Shown: positions 47,643 to 56,011, counted from the first letter of the stretch. The stretch is DNA of 64,000 nucleotides from JBMOOG01 sp049324535 (GCA_049324535.1 JBMOOG010000001.1:248001-312000), one strand, 5' to 3'. Notes: generated from the sequence alone by a model not told the origin. Numbers and translations are program-made.

Positions 47643-48536
47643 ATGCCCGAGCGGAACAGCAATGTCGTCGACCGGCTTCTTGACGCGGTGGGCCGACGTC
47701 TGGCGCGCAAGTTGAACGCGCCGAGTGCGGGCTACAAACCGTTCACGCCCTCGGATTTCGACACGCTCTGCCAGACGCTGCGACCCGGCGATGTGCTTCT
47801 GGTCGAGGGGCGCGAAAGGGTGTCGAACGCGATCAAGTATCTCACGCAATCCACCTGGTCCCATGCCGCGATGTATGTGGGCGACCGGCTGGAGACAAGG
47901 ACCGACGACGGCGAGCGGCATCGTCTGGTCGAGGTCAATCTGGGCGAGGGTTGCGTTTCGGCCCCCCTGAGCAGATACGCGCGTTACAACACGCGGATCT
48001 GCCGCCCGGTCGGCCTGACCCCCGAAGAGAGGGACCAGGTGATCGCCTTCATGACAACCCGCATCGGCCTGTCCTACGACCTGCGCAACATCTTCGATCT
48101 GTTGCGGTATTTCCTGCCCACGCCGCCTGTGCCCGTCCGCTGGCGCCGGCGGATGCTGGCCATCGGTTCGGGCGATCCGACGCGCGCGATCTGTTCGTCC
48201 TTGATCGCGCGCGCCTTCCAGTCGGTGCGCTATCCGATCCTGCCCGACGTCCGCACCATCAGGGCGCGGCAGGGGTCGAACTACGCCCGGCGCGAGATCC
48301 TGCACATCCGGCATCATTCGCTCTTCACGCCGCGCGACTTCGATCTGTCCCCATGGTTTCAGGTCGTGAAGCCGAACCTCGAAGCCGGGTTCGATCCGCA
48401 TCTCCTGGAATGGGGCGAAGGGTCAGCGGCGGACGCGGTCGAGGAGAAGGACGCCGACGAGGACGAAGAGGCTGGCCGCGACACCGAACCAGCCAAGGAA
48501 CCAGAACCGGCCCGCCAGCACGTCTTCTGCGAATGA
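47643..48536 (+). CDS. YiiX/YebB-like NlpC/P60 cysteine hydrolase
   Basis: 297 aa. PGDVLLVEGRERVSNAIKYL, the histidine in TWSHAAMYVGD and the later cysteine in AICSSLIARAFQSVR are the permuted NlpC/P60 (DUF830) elements. These enzymes act on lipids or peptidoglycan-like amides; the substrate is unknown. The C-terminal 40 residues are highly acidic (EEKDADEDEEAGRDTEPAKE) and overlap a gene on the other strand. It has its own candidate promoter (d). Confidence 0.82.
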   Translation: MPERNSNVVDRLLDAVGRRLARKLNAPSAGYKPFTPSDFDTLCQTLRPGDVLLVEGRERVSNAIKYLTQSTWSHAAMYVGDRLETRTDDGERHRLVEVNLGEGCVSAPLSRYARYNTRICRPVGLTPEERDQVIAFMTTRIGLSYDLRNIFDLLRYFLPTPPVPVRWRRRMLAIGSGDPTRAICSSLIARAFQSVRYPILPDVRTIRARQGSNYARREILHIRHHSLFTPRDFDLSPWFQVVKPNLEAGFDPHLLEWGEGSAADAVEEKDADEDEEAGRDTEPAKEPEPARQHVFCE

Positions 48537-48797
48537 GGCCGCGAAGGCGTGTTTGCCAAGCCCGGCGGAGAGTGACGTGAGAGTCAGGCAGACGCCCGAA
48601 AGGGCGATACTGTGTCGCGTGGAAAGGCCCGCCCATCGCAGCCCGGCAAGGCACGGCGCTCCGATGGCGCTGCCGATGACCCCGCTCCGGACCGCCCAGG
48701 ACGGATGCGCGCCCATGGCCTCGGGCAGGCCAAAAGCTGCGGCTGCGGCGAAGACGGCAAAAAGGACGGCCGTCAGGGCGATCTCGCGCGGGGACAT
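48423..48797 (-). CDS. Small integral membrane protein
   Basis: 124 aa with four predicted membrane helices (MSPREIALTAVLFAVFAAAA, the central GSAIGAPCLAGL, and a C-terminal GVAASLFVLVGVLLLDRV). No family was recognised. The gene overlaps the 3' end of the convergent YiiX-like gene by 114 nt and the CDP-alcohol phosphotransferase gene by 25 nt, so it belongs to the operon starting with the VTT-reductase fusion. Confidence 0.62.
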   Translation of the reverse strand: MSPREIALTAVLFAVFAAAAAFGLPEAMGAHPSWAVRSGVIGSAIGAPCLAGLRWAGLSTRHSIALSGVCLTLTSLSAGLGKHAFAASFAEDVLAGRFWFLGWFGVAASLFVLVGVLLLDRVRR

Positions 48798-49477
48798 GCC
48801 GCCTCCACCGTCGGAATTTTCCGCACATCAGTCGCGTCCTGGGCCGCAACGTCACGGCAGCGCGCACCGTTTTTCCCGAACAGGACCCAGCCCTGCGACC
48901 AGCGCAAGACGGTGGTGACCGCGCAGGCCAGCGCAAAGACATGGGCCAGCACCGGGAAGGCGGCGGGCCAGAGGCACATGGCGACGAAGACCGCGATGGT
49001 CTCGAACCCTTCCGTCAGCCCGCCCAGGTAGTAGATCCCCTTGGTCGGATAGTCCTGTGCCCGAAGGCCCGTCTTGGCGGCGATGGCCGAGAAGGCCAGA
49101 AAGGACGATCCGGTACCGATGAAGGCCGCCAGCAGGATCGCGGCGGGCAGGCCATTCGCCGCCGGATCGTGCAGCGCGAAGCCCAGAGGCACCAGCGCGT
49201 AGAACACGAAGTCAAGCGCGATGTCGAGGAACGCCCCCCGGTCGGTCGGCCCGTTCAACCGGGCAACCGCCCCATCCAGACCGTCCATCACCCGGTTGGC
49301 CAGGATCAAGGCCAGCGCCAGCGCCCAGAGTCCGAGCGCCACAGCGCCGCAGGCCAGCACCCCCAGCACGAAGCCCGCCAGCGTCAGGCGGTCGGCATGG
49401 ACCCCGCGCCGGTGCAGCCAGCGGGCCGGCGGGGTGAGAACCGCCGACTGGATCGGCAGAAGGCGCGCGTCGATCAT
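48773..49477 (-). CDS. CDP-alcohol phosphatidyltransferase family protein
   Basis: 234 aa with about six membrane helices. The catalytic signature D-x2-DG-x2-AR-x8-G-x3-D-x3-D is complete in MDGLDGAVARLNGPTDRGAF followed by LDIALD. It makes a phosphodiester-linked lipid from a CDP-alcohol; the acceptor is unknown. ATG 49477 overlaps the stop of the VTT-reductase fusion (ATGA), so translation is coupled. Confidence 0.9.
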   Translation of the reverse strand: MIDARLLPIQSAVLTPPARWLHRRGVHADRLTLAGFVLGVLACGAVALGLWALALALILANRVMDGLDGAVARLNGPTDRGAFLDIALDFVFYALVPLGFALHDPAANGLPAAILLAAFIGTGSSFLAFSAIAAKTGLRAQDYPTKGIYYLGGLTEGFETIAVFVAMCLWPAAFPVLAHVFALACAVTTVLRWSQGWVLFGKNGARCRDVAAQDATDVRKIPTVEAACPRARSP

Positions 49478-51624
49478 CCGCGCCTCCAGGCATGATAGCG
49501 TTCGACAAGGGCCAGCAGGCGCGGGTTCACATGCGCGCGGCGCCATTCGCCGGCGGCGTATTTGTTGGCCTCGGCCAGCGTCGGGTAGATGTGGATCGTG
49601 CCCAGGATCTTGCCCAGGCCCAGCCCGTGCTTCATCGCCAGCACGAACTCGGCGATCACGTCGCCCGCATGTTCGCCGACGATGGTGACGCCCAGGATGC
49701 GGTCGCGGCCCGGCACGGTCAGCACCTTGACAAAGCCATGCGCCGTTCCATCGGCTATCGCGCGGTCCTGATCGTCGATGCCATAGCGGGTGACTTCGTA
49801 GGGGATGCCCTTTTCCTTGGCTTCCGCCTCGGACAGGCCCACCCGCGCCACCTCGGGGTCGGTGAAGGTGGCCCAGGGGATCACCCGGTAATCCGCCTTG
49901 AACCGCTTCACATCGCCGAAGAGCGCGTTGACGGCGGCGAACCACGCCTGATGGCCGGCGGTATGGGTGAACTGGTAGGGCCCCGCCACATCGCCCGCCG
50001 CCAGGATGTTGGGGTAAAGCGTTTCGAGATATTCGTTCGTCTCGACCACGCGGCCGGTCTTGATGCCCAGCTCTTCAAGCCCGAAGCCCGTGAGCCGCGG
50101 CGCGCGGCCCACGGCGGCGATCATCTCGTCAAAGCCGATCCGCCGAGTCCGACCCTGATGCTCGACCTCGATCCACTTCTCGCCGTCCGTCACCCCGCAG
50201 GCCAGCGCCGTGTGCCCGGTCAGCACGGTGACGCCATCGGCCTCAAGCGACGCCTTGACAAGGGCCGAGACCTCCTCGTCCTCGCGGATCAGGATGCGGG
50301 GCGCCATCTCGATCTGGGTGACCGATGAGCCGAGCCGCGCGAAGCTTTGCGCCAGTTCCGATCCGATCGGCCCGCCGCCCAGCACCACCAGCCGCTTCGG
50401 CGCGGTCTCGCGGTCTCGCAGCCGCTCCCACAGCGTGTCCGAGGTCAGATAGCCCACCTCGTCGATCCCCGGCAGCGGCGGCACGAAGGGCGCGGCCCCG
50501 GTGGCGAGGATGATCGCCCGCGTGGTCAGCCGCTGCACGCCGCCGTCGTTCCGCGTGATCTCGACCGTCCAGGGGTCGATCAAGCGGGCGTAGCCCTGCA
50601 CTACCTCGACCCCAAGCCCGGTGTAGCGTTCCGCGCTGTCATGCGGCTCAATGTCGGCAATCACCTGATGGACCCGGGCCATCACCTTGGCAAAGGGCAC
50701 CTGCGGCTCGGCCGCCGTCAGCCCGTAGTGATCGGCGTTGCGCATCTGATGGGCGAGCTTGGCGCTCATGATCAGCGCCTTGGACGGGACGCAGCCATAA
50801 TTCAGACAGTCCCCCCCCATCCTGTGCCCCTCGACCAGGGTCACCTTCGCCTTGGTCGCGGCAGCGATATAGGCCGAGACAAGGCCTGCGGCACCGGCGC
50901 CGATCACGATCAGGTTGCGGTCGAAGCTCCGGGGCTTTTGCCAGCGGGCATAGACCTTGCGGCGTTTCAGAAGGTTCAGAACCATGCGTGCGATCCAGGG
51001 AAGAAGGCCGAGTAGGGCAAAGGACGCCAGAAGCGCAGGAGAGACGATGCCGGACAGGCTGTCCAGCCGTGCGAGCTGGGTGCCGGCGTTCACATAGGCC
51101 GCGGTGCCGGCCAGCATGCCCGCCTGGCTGACCAGATAGAAGGTCAGCGCCGGCATCGAGGTCAGCCCCATCAGAAGGTTGACCGCAAAGAACGGGATGG
51201 CCGGGATCAGCCGCAGCGAGAACAGGAAGAAGGGCCCGTCACGATGCATCCCTTCGTCAATGGCGTCGGCCCGGTTGCCAAGGCGGTCGTGCACCCAGTC
51301 CCGAAGCACATAGCGCGCGGCCAGGAAGGCCAGGGTTGCGCCCAGGGACGAGGCGAAGGAGACGATCACAAGGCCCTGCCAGAAGCCGAAGAGCGCGCCC
51401 GCTCCCAGCGTCATCCAGACCGCGAAGGGCAGGGACAGCGCCGTGACGGCAATGTACGCCAGAAAGAAGGCGAGGATGAGCGTCGCTGCGTTCTCGGCCT
51501 GCCAGCCGCGCAAGTGCGCGATCTGCGCGCGCAGGGTTTCGAGGTCAGGCGTCTGTCCGCGCATGGCGAACAGGAGCCCGATCACCGCCACAAGGGCGAC
51601 GCTCAGAAGCAGCGGTTTCTTCAA
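49474..51624 (-). CDS. VTT-domain / pyridine nucleotide-disulfide reductase fusion
   Basis: 716 aa from TTG 51624, with GAGG eight bases upstream; an in-frame stop just before rules out ATG options. Residues 1 to about 220 are a TVP38/TMEM64-like (VTT) membrane domain (LPFAVWMTLGAGALFGFWQG, RLIPAIPFFAVNLLMG). Residues ~235-716 are a class I flavoprotein disulfide reductase: FAD loop IGAGAAGLV at 241, redox Cys273/Cys278 in GGDCLNYGCVPSK, NAD loop LGGGPIGSELAQ, and the HIYPTLAE histidine-glutamate pair. It lacks the mercury-binding extensions of MerA. An inner-membrane dithiol or quinone reductase is likely. Promoter e lies 57 nt upstream. Confidence 0.9.
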   Translation of the reverse strand: MKKPLLLSVALVAVIGLLFAMRGQTPDLETLRAQIAHLRGWQAENAATLILAFFLAYIAVTALSLPFAVWMTLGAGALFGFWQGLVIVSFASSLGATLAFLAARYVLRDWVHDRLGNRADAIDEGMHRDGPFFLFSLRLIPAIPFFAVNLLMGLTSMPALTFYLVSQAGMLAGTAAYVNAGTQLARLDSLSGIVSPALLASFALLGLLPWIARMVLNLLKRRKVYARWQKPRSFDRNLIVIGAGAAGLVSAYIAAATKAKVTLVEGHRMGGDCLNYGCVPSKALIMSAKLAHQMRNADHYGLTAAEPQVPFAKVMARVHQVIADIEPHDSAERYTGLGVEVVQGYARLIDPWTVEITRNDGGVQRLTTRAIILATGAAPFVPPLPGIDEVGYLTSDTLWERLRDRETAPKRLVVLGGGPIGSELAQSFARLGSSVTQIEMAPRILIREDEEVSALVKASLEADGVTVLTGHTALACGVTDGEKWIEVEHQGRTRRIGFDEMIAAVGRAPRLTGFGLEELGIKTGRVVETNEYLETLYPNILAAGDVAGPYQFTHTAGHQAWFAAVNALFGDVKRFKADYRVIPWATFTDPEVARVGLSEAEAKEKGIPYEVTRYGIDDQDRAIADGTAHGFVKVLTVPGRDRILGVTIVGEHAGDVIAEFVLAMKHGLGLGKILGTIHIYPTLAEANKYAAGEWRRAHVNPRLLALVERYHAWRRG

Positions 51625-51680
51625 GGTCGATCCCTCATGTCACTCAGGGAATGGCCCGACTTCGGAGCCACCGCAAGGAG

Positions 51681-51705
51681 GTCCGCCAATCCGGGGATTC
51701 GTTAC
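51681..51705 (-). promoter_or_regulatory. Candidate ECF promoter e (VTT-reductase operon)
   Basis: On the reverse strand GTAACG, 15 nt, GGAC, 56 nt before the TTG start. It follows directly after a reverse-strand terminator, which fits the beginning of a new transcript. Confidence 0.62.
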
Positions 51706-51715
51706 GCGGTCGCGG

Positions 51716-51748
51716 AAAAAAAGGGACCGCAGGCGTTCGCGGTCCCTT
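51716..51748 (-). terminator. Rho-independent terminator of the 84-aa secreted protein gene
   Basis: AAGGGACCGC / GCGGTCCCTT form a perfect 10-bp stem with an 8-nt loop. On the reverse strand it ends in seven Ts. It closes the 51820-52074 transcript and isolates it from promoter e. Confidence 0.85.
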
Positions 51749-51819
51749 GTCTTCGGATTGCTGCGTTCGGAGAACACGTCGGAATTCGCATTTCGCGTTG
51801 TTGCCCGACGCCGAACCGC

Positions 51820-52074
51820 TCAGTCATCACGGCGATTCGGTTCGACAATGTTGGTGGTCGGAAACACGGTCACCCGGATGACGTCCGAAGCCGCGAAACC
51901 GGACCTCTGCAGATCCTTGCTGGTGAGGTAGACCGATCCGGCGGTGGCCGCAGCCGCCTTCTGCGCGCTGGCCGTGCCAAGACGGCTCTCAGGGCGCTCG
52001 TGGTAGAGACTGGAGGCGGCGGACGCGCTGCCGGCGATGGCCGCAATCATGGCGGAGAGAATGAGCGTTTTCAC
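51820..52074 (-). CDS. Small secreted protein of unknown function
   Basis: 84 aa from GTG 52074, with AAAGGAA six bases upstream. A signal peptide (MKTLILSAMIAAIAGSASAA) leaves a 63-residue mature chain with YHERPESRLGTASAQKAAAA and DVIRVTVFPTTNIVEPNRRD. There are no cysteines. No domain was recognised. Monocistronic, with its own terminator. Confidence 0.68.
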   Translation of the reverse strand: MKTLILSAMIAAIAGSASAASSLYHERPESRLGTASAQKAAAATAGSVYLTSKDLQRSGFAASDVIRVTVFPTTNIVEPNRRDD

Positions 52075-52465
52075 GTCGAGTTCCTTTCGGTTCAGTGTTC
52101 GTCGGGGCGTTGTTGCCTTCCGATGAGGTCACCCTGACGAAGAAAACCGCTGCTGGAAAATCACCGATGGATCGCGGATGCTCACGCAAAAATTCAGGCA
52201 AATAACTGTAACGGAACGTTTTTTCACGATGCCGTGAGAACCGGAACACAATCCGGGTCTGGAGGGTGGGTTACATGTCGACCGCTCACAGATCGGTGAG
52301 TCCGCGTGAGCGGTCTTGCCTTCTTGCGGCCCGGTCAACTTTTGTTGATCGGTGATTTTCCCCTGTTAAACCGTGGAATTCGGACTTCCGGCGGCGCGAG
52401 ATAGCCCCGAAAGGCGAATCAAACCCTTCGGTCACAGTGTCGGACCCGCCACCGCAGGAGCCAGA
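52075..52465. other. 391-nt intergenic region with weak GTAACG site
   Basis: This divergent gap is noticeably richer in A/T than its surroundings and holds no convincing gene. On the plus strand GTAACG occurs at 52208-52213, but the matching second element (ATGC at 52229) is poor and the next start is 234 nt away. Promoters for the secreted-protein gene and for the AhpD-like gene at 52466 should lie here. A direct repeat-like CGTGAG/CGTGAG pair is also seen at 52234-52315. Confidence 0.4.
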
Positions 52466-53041
52466 ATGTCCCATTTTCCGTCGATCCCGAATCTCGAACT
52501 TCTGGGTCTTTTCCGGAAGTTTCCCGAACGTGGCATCCTGCCCCTGCTGGAATACCACGACGCCATACTGCGCAACGACAGCGAGTTGAGCATCGGCGAA
52601 CGCGAGCTTATCGCCGCCTATGTGTCATCGCTGAACGACTGCCACTACTGTTTCTCGGCACACCGCGATCACGCCAAGGCCTGGGGCGTTCCGGCCGAGC
52701 TGTTCGGAAACGTGCAGATCGACCTGGACCACCCTTTCATCGACGCCCGGCTGCGCCCGGTGCTGGCTTTCGTCCGGCGCCTGACGGTCGATCCGGCGGG
52801 GACGGGTGAGGCGGATGCGCAGGCGATCTATGATGCGGGCTTCACCGAAGAGGGCCTCTTCGACATCATCTCGGTGACGGCGCTCTACAACTTCATGAAC
52901 CGCATCCTGGAAGGCGCCGGGATCAAGCGGCACGTCCGGGTGATGAACATGACCGACGAGATGCGCCGCAAGTATCGCTACACCCATCTGTGGAAGACGA
53001 TCTCGAAAGGATCGAAGGCCGGCGGTCAGAGCGAGAGCTGA
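52466..53041 (+). CDS. AhpD-like carboxymuconolactone decarboxylase family protein (CxxC)
   Basis: 191 aa. The AhpD-type redox signature E-x-C-x2-C-x3-H is seen as Cys59, Cys62 and His66 in SSLNDCHYCFSAHRDHA, on the helix IGERELIAAYV. Such proteins reduce peroxides or thiols with an external electron donor (peroxidase-related enzymes). Its 3' end overlaps the convergent tetR gene by 16 nt. Confidence 0.86.
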   Translation: MSHFPSIPNLELLGLFRKFPERGILPLLEYHDAILRNDSELSIGERELIAAYVSSLNDCHYCFSAHRDHAKAWGVPAELFGNVQIDLDHPFIDARLRPVLAFVRRLTVDPAGTGEADAQAIYDAGFTEEGLFDIISVTALYNFMNRILEGAGIKRHVRVMNMTDEMRRKYRYTHLWKTISKGSKAGGQSES

Positions 53042-53646
53042 GCCACGGCCAGCGCAGCGGCGGACGCGACGGCACGAAGCGCATCGCGCGGCTGCCCGGA
53101 CCGGGCGCGGATCATGATGCCCCGCGCCGCCGCGGCGGCAAGACCGGCCGCCGCCGTCAGCGAAACATCGGCATCCTCGGGCCAGGCGGAGACGCGCAGC
53201 CGGTCCGCGATCCGGTCCTCTAGGGTCTGCTGGCGGCGTTCAAGTTCCTTCCGGAAGACAGCGCTTGCCCCCGCAGCATCGGCGAGAACGCAAGAGACGA
53301 GACAGCCGGGCGTTTCGGGGTCGGCGGTGCCCAGATCGACCACCGCGTCAAAAAACGCCGCAAGATCCTCGACCAGCGATCCCTTCGGTCCCAGTGCCGC
53401 CGTGACGAGGGCCGCCCGCGTCTCGGCGTAATGCGCCACCGCCGCCAGAAACAGCCCCTCCTTGCCGCCGTAGGACTGGTAGAGGCTTGCGCGCGACATC
53501 CCCGTCACCCGGCACATGGTATCGACCGAAGTCCCATCATAGCCCTGCGCCCAGAAGCTGCGCATGGCCGCTTCCAGGGCCTGGTCCTCGTCAAATCCCC
53601 GAGGTCGTCCCCTGTGACGGGGACTCGGGCGGGCCGGCACGCTCAT
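53026..53646 (-). CDS. TetR/AcrR family regulator
   Basis: 206 aa. The N-terminal helix-turn-helix is RGFDEDQALEAAMRSFWAQG, YDGTSVDTMCRVTGMSRASL and YQSYGGKEGLFLAAV. The C-terminal ligand domain contains a Cys in PETPGCLVSCVLAD that could sense thiol-reactive compounds, as in some TetR regulators of the NemR type. It is divergent from a CxxC protein gene, and palindromic operators lie between them. Confidence 0.92.
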   Translation of the reverse strand: MSVPARPSPRHRGRPRGFDEDQALEAAMRSFWAQGYDGTSVDTMCRVTGMSRASLYQSYGGKEGLFLAAVAHYAETRAALVTAALGPKGSLVEDLAAFFDAVVDLGTADPETPGCLVSCVLADAAGASAVFRKELERRQQTLEDRIADRLRVSAWPEDADVSLTAAAGLAAAAARGIMIRARSGQPRDALRAVASAAALAVAQLSL

Positions 53647-53660
53647 GGGTCACTCTGTTT

Positions 53661-53724
53661 TGAACGGATCGTTCTGAAAATAGATCGCCGGGTCTGCCGA
53701 TTCAATTTAAAGAACGACTGTTCT
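53661..53724. promoter_or_regulatory. Two TetR operator-like palindromes in the divergent tetR region
   Basis: Site 1 is GAACGGATCGTTC at 53662-53674, 16 nt before the tetR start. Site 2 is AGAACGACTGTTCT at 53711-53724, 20 nt before the CxxC gene start. Both have GAAC/GTTC arms, with spacer 5 and 4. Autoregulation and control of the divergent gene are inferred. Site 2 plus GCAAA recurs before the ECF sigma gene. Confidence 0.65.
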
Positions 53725-53743
53725 GCAAAAAAGGAGACCAGAC

Positions 53744-54310
53744 GTGAGCCAGTCGCCCCTTCTCGAGATGACCCCCGAAACGCTGGAGACCGCCAGTGGC
53801 GAGGCGCAGACCCTGCTGGCAGGCGCCAAGGTCAAGCTGGGTTTCGTTCCGAACATGTATGGCTATATGGGCAAGTTGCCGCCAGTACTTGCGGGCTACC
53901 TGTCCACCTATGACGCCTTCCGCAGCCAGGCGGGCTTCACGCCGGCCGAGCAGGAAACCGTCTTCCTGACGGTCAGCCGGGTGAACGGCTGCGCCTATTG
54001 CACCGCGGCCCATTCGATGATCGCCGACAAGCGGTCGGGCGTTCCGGCCGACAGCCTTGCCGCGCTGCGGTCGGGCAAGCCGCTGCCGGACGCGAAGTTG
54101 CAGGCCCTGGCGGCCTTTACCGAAGCGATGGTGGTCAAGCGCGGCAATCCGGGGAAGGCGGCGATCGATGCCTTCCTGGCTGCGGGCTATACCGAACAGC
54201 ATGCGCTGGGGGTGGTCCTGGCCATCGCCTGCAAGACCTTTTCCAATTATGTCAATCACCTGGCCGGCACGCCGGTGGATGCGGTCTTTGCCGCCTACAA
54301 GGTGGATTGA
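53744..54310 (+). CDS. Carboxymuconolactone decarboxylase / AhpD-like protein (CxxC)
   Basis: 188 aa from GTG 53744, with AAGGAG seven bases upstream. The redox motif is Cys83, Cys86 and His90 in NGCAYCTAAHS. YGYMGKLPPVLAGYLSTYDA and CKTFSNYVNHLAGTPVD match the family branch induced by electrophiles and often paired with TetR regulators. The likely role is thiol-dependent detoxification of quinones, peroxides or similar. Confidence 0.9.
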   Translation: MSQSPLLEMTPETLETASGEAQTLLAGAKVKLGFVPNMYGYMGKLPPVLAGYLSTYDAFRSQAGFTPAEQETVFLTVSRVNGCAYCTAAHSMIADKRSGVPADSLAALRSGKPLPDAKLQALAAFTEAMVVKRGNPGKAAIDAFLAAGYTEQHALGVVLAIACKTFSNYVNHLAGTPVDAVFAAYKVD

Positions 54311-54332
54311 AACGCCCTGCCCGGCCTAGGGA

Positions 54333-54854
54333 TCACCTCCGCCGACCCCGCCATCGGGCGGCAAGGGCATCCGCCGAAAGCGGGCCAGCCCCGAAAAGCC
54401 CGACCGGAGCCAACAGCATGATCCAGAGCAGCAGCTGATTCGGCATAATGTCGAAGGGATTGGCGTCGAAGGCCGCGCCCGGATTTTCGGCGCTTTCGGT
54501 CGTCAGCAGAAACACCAGTTGGTGCAAGGCAAGGCCAAAGGCTGCCGTGCGGGCCCAGAGGCCAAGGACGATCAGGATCGGCAGCAGAAGCTCCGCCGCG
54601 ACCATCAGCCCGACATAGGCCAGCGTGGCGGCCCCGAATTGGGGCAGTCCATCGGACAGATCGCCGACCTGACCCGGCACGTAGGCGAAGAAGGCCCCCA
54701 GCGAAAGCGGGAGGCCATCGACCGTGGGGCCAAGCGACAGGGACGACCCGCCAATCTTGGACAGGCTGCCGATGACGAACCAGGGCAGCAACACCGCCGC
54801 AAAGACCGCGCGAGAGGCCAGGCATAGTCCGGCAATCCGGCGCCCGGTCGCCAC
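54333..54854 (-). CDS. DoxX family membrane protein
   Basis: 173 aa from GTG 54854 with four membrane helices. LPWFVIGSLSKIGG, VGLMVAAELLLPILIVLGLW and LHQLVFLLTTESAENPGAAF match DoxX. In bufferin operons the last gene (bufD) encodes a DoxX protein, and here it closes the reverse operon that begins with the DUF2282 gene. DoxX proteins are linked to quinone or thiosulfate redox steps. The start is less sure than the frame. Confidence 0.83.
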   Translation of the reverse strand: MATGRRIAGLCLASRAVFAAVLLPWFVIGSLSKIGGSSLSLGPTVDGLPLSLGAFFAYVPGQVGDLSDGLPQFGAATLAYVGLMVAAELLLPILIVLGLWARTAAFGLALHQLVFLLTTESAENPGAAFDANPFDIMPNQLLLWIMLLAPVGLFGAGPLSADALAARWRGRRR

Positions 54855-54870
54855 GGAACGACGTCCGCCT

Positions 54871-55284
54871 TCAGACCTGAGCCGCGGAGAGGGCGGCGTC
54901 CATCAGCGCCTGTATCTCCGCCTTCGCGGTCCCGGCGACGATGCGCCCGATCTCGGTCCAGCCCTTCAGCGCCACCAGCGTGGACCGGCGTGGGATCTTC
55001 AGGGATTTCGCAAGCTCGCCATCGGCGTACTGATCCCAGTCCACGGTTATGAAGGTGATCGCGGCGTCATAGGCGGGGTTGGCCGCCCGCAGCTCTGCAA
55101 TGACGCGGTCCTGCGCGGCGCAGGTCGAACACCAGTTGGTCCAGAAATCCAGAAACACCACCTTGCCCGCCGCCATCGCCTCTTCGGCAAGGCCGGGCGT
55201 GTAGAACACCCGGTCCTCGGCCAGGGCAGGCAGCGGCAGGATCAGGGCGGCGCCGGAAGCGGCAAGAAAGAAACGGCGGTTCAT
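54871..55284 (-). CDS. Periplasmic thioredoxin-like protein
   Basis: 137 aa. A signal peptide (MNRRFFLAASGAALILPLPA) is followed by a thioredoxin fold with WCSTC active site (Cys52, Cys55). IPRRSTLVALKGW carries the cis-Pro position only approximately. The domain resembles the C-terminal domain of DsbD, and the membrane partner (CcdA-like) is the gene before it. Together they could form a split DsbD that sends electrons to the periplasm. Confidence 0.88.
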   Translation of the reverse strand: MNRRFFLAASGAALILPLPALAEDRVFYTPGLAEEAMAAGKVVFLDFWTNWCSTCAAQDRVIAELRAANPAYDAAITFITVDWDQYADGELAKSLKIPRRSTLVALKGWTEIGRIVAGTAKAEIQALMDAALSAAQV

Positions 55285-55297
55285 GGGACAGGTCTCC

Positions 55298-56011
55298 TCA
55301 GATTGACACGGAAAGGTCCACCATCCAGGCGGGCAGGTGTTCGATCATCCAGGCGTCGACGGTGTGATTCACGCGCAGCAAGAGGCCGAGGCCGATCACG
55401 ATGAACGCCCCGCCCAGCACGGGCTTTGACCGTTCGGCGAAGGCCCGCATCCGTGCCATGTTGCGCCGCAGCCAGTTGCGTGCCCCGTAGGCGATCAGCA
55501 GGATCAGGGTCGCAACCCCCAGGGCGAAGCTGCCCATGATCGCCCCGGCGCGGGCAAGATCCTGCCCTTGCGATGCCATGGCGATGGCCGCGCCAAGGGT
55601 CGGGCCGATGCAGGGGCTCCAGACCGCACCAAGCAGCACACCGCCCAGGGCCTGCATTCCAATCCCCCCGCCCGTTGTCGTCGTCATGCCGGCATCGGCC
55701 CGCGCGGCCAGGCCCGAGGTGGCCAGGGCAAAGCGCCCGCCAAGGGCGGGCACCAGCATCACCGTGCCAAAGCCGATCATCAGAAGCGCCGCCACCCGGC
55801 TGACCGTCTCTTCGGTGAGGCCGATGGCCGGCCCGACCGCGGCGACACCAAGGCCGAGCGTGACGAAACTGACGCTCATCCCAAGCGCAAGCGCGATCGG
55901 CGCACGCCGATCGGCTTGCAGGCTGGTGGCCAGCACGATGGGCAGCACCGGCAGGACGCAGGGGTTGATGAGGGTCAGAAGCCCCGCGAGGTAGGCGAAG
56001 ATCAGGTCCAT
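55298..56011 (-). CDS. CcdA/DsbD-like membrane thiol transporter
   Basis: 237 aa with six membrane helices. The redox cysteines are in LINPCVLPVLPIVLA and VWSPCIGPTLGAAI, in the first and fourth helices as in CcdA. It passes reducing power from cytoplasmic thioredoxin to periplasmic acceptors. ATG 56011 directly follows the DUF3179 stop (TGAATG), and the thioredoxin-like gene follows after 13 nt. Confidence 0.9.
   Translation of the reverse strand: MDLIFAYLAGLLTLINPCVLPVLPIVLATSLQADRRAPIALALGMSVSFVTLGLGVAAVGPAIGLTEETVSRVAALLMIGFGTVMLVPALGGRFALATSGLAARADAGMTTTTGGGIGMQALGGVLLGAVWSPCIGPTLGAAIAMASQGQDLARAGAIMGSFALGVATLILLIAYGARNWLRRNMARMRAFAERSKPVLGGAFIVIGLGLLLRVNHTVDAWMIEHLPAWMVDLSVSI

Noticed and set aside
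49474..51624. Mercuric reductase (MerA)
   Set aside because: The reductase core is similar, but there is no N-terminal metal-binding domain, no C-terminal vicinal cysteine pair and no mer genes nearby. The N-terminus is a VTT membrane domain.
52208..52232. A sixth ECF promoter (GTAACG) in the 52-kb gap
   Set aside because: The second element is ATGC and the next gene begins 234 nt away. It is kept only as a weak note.
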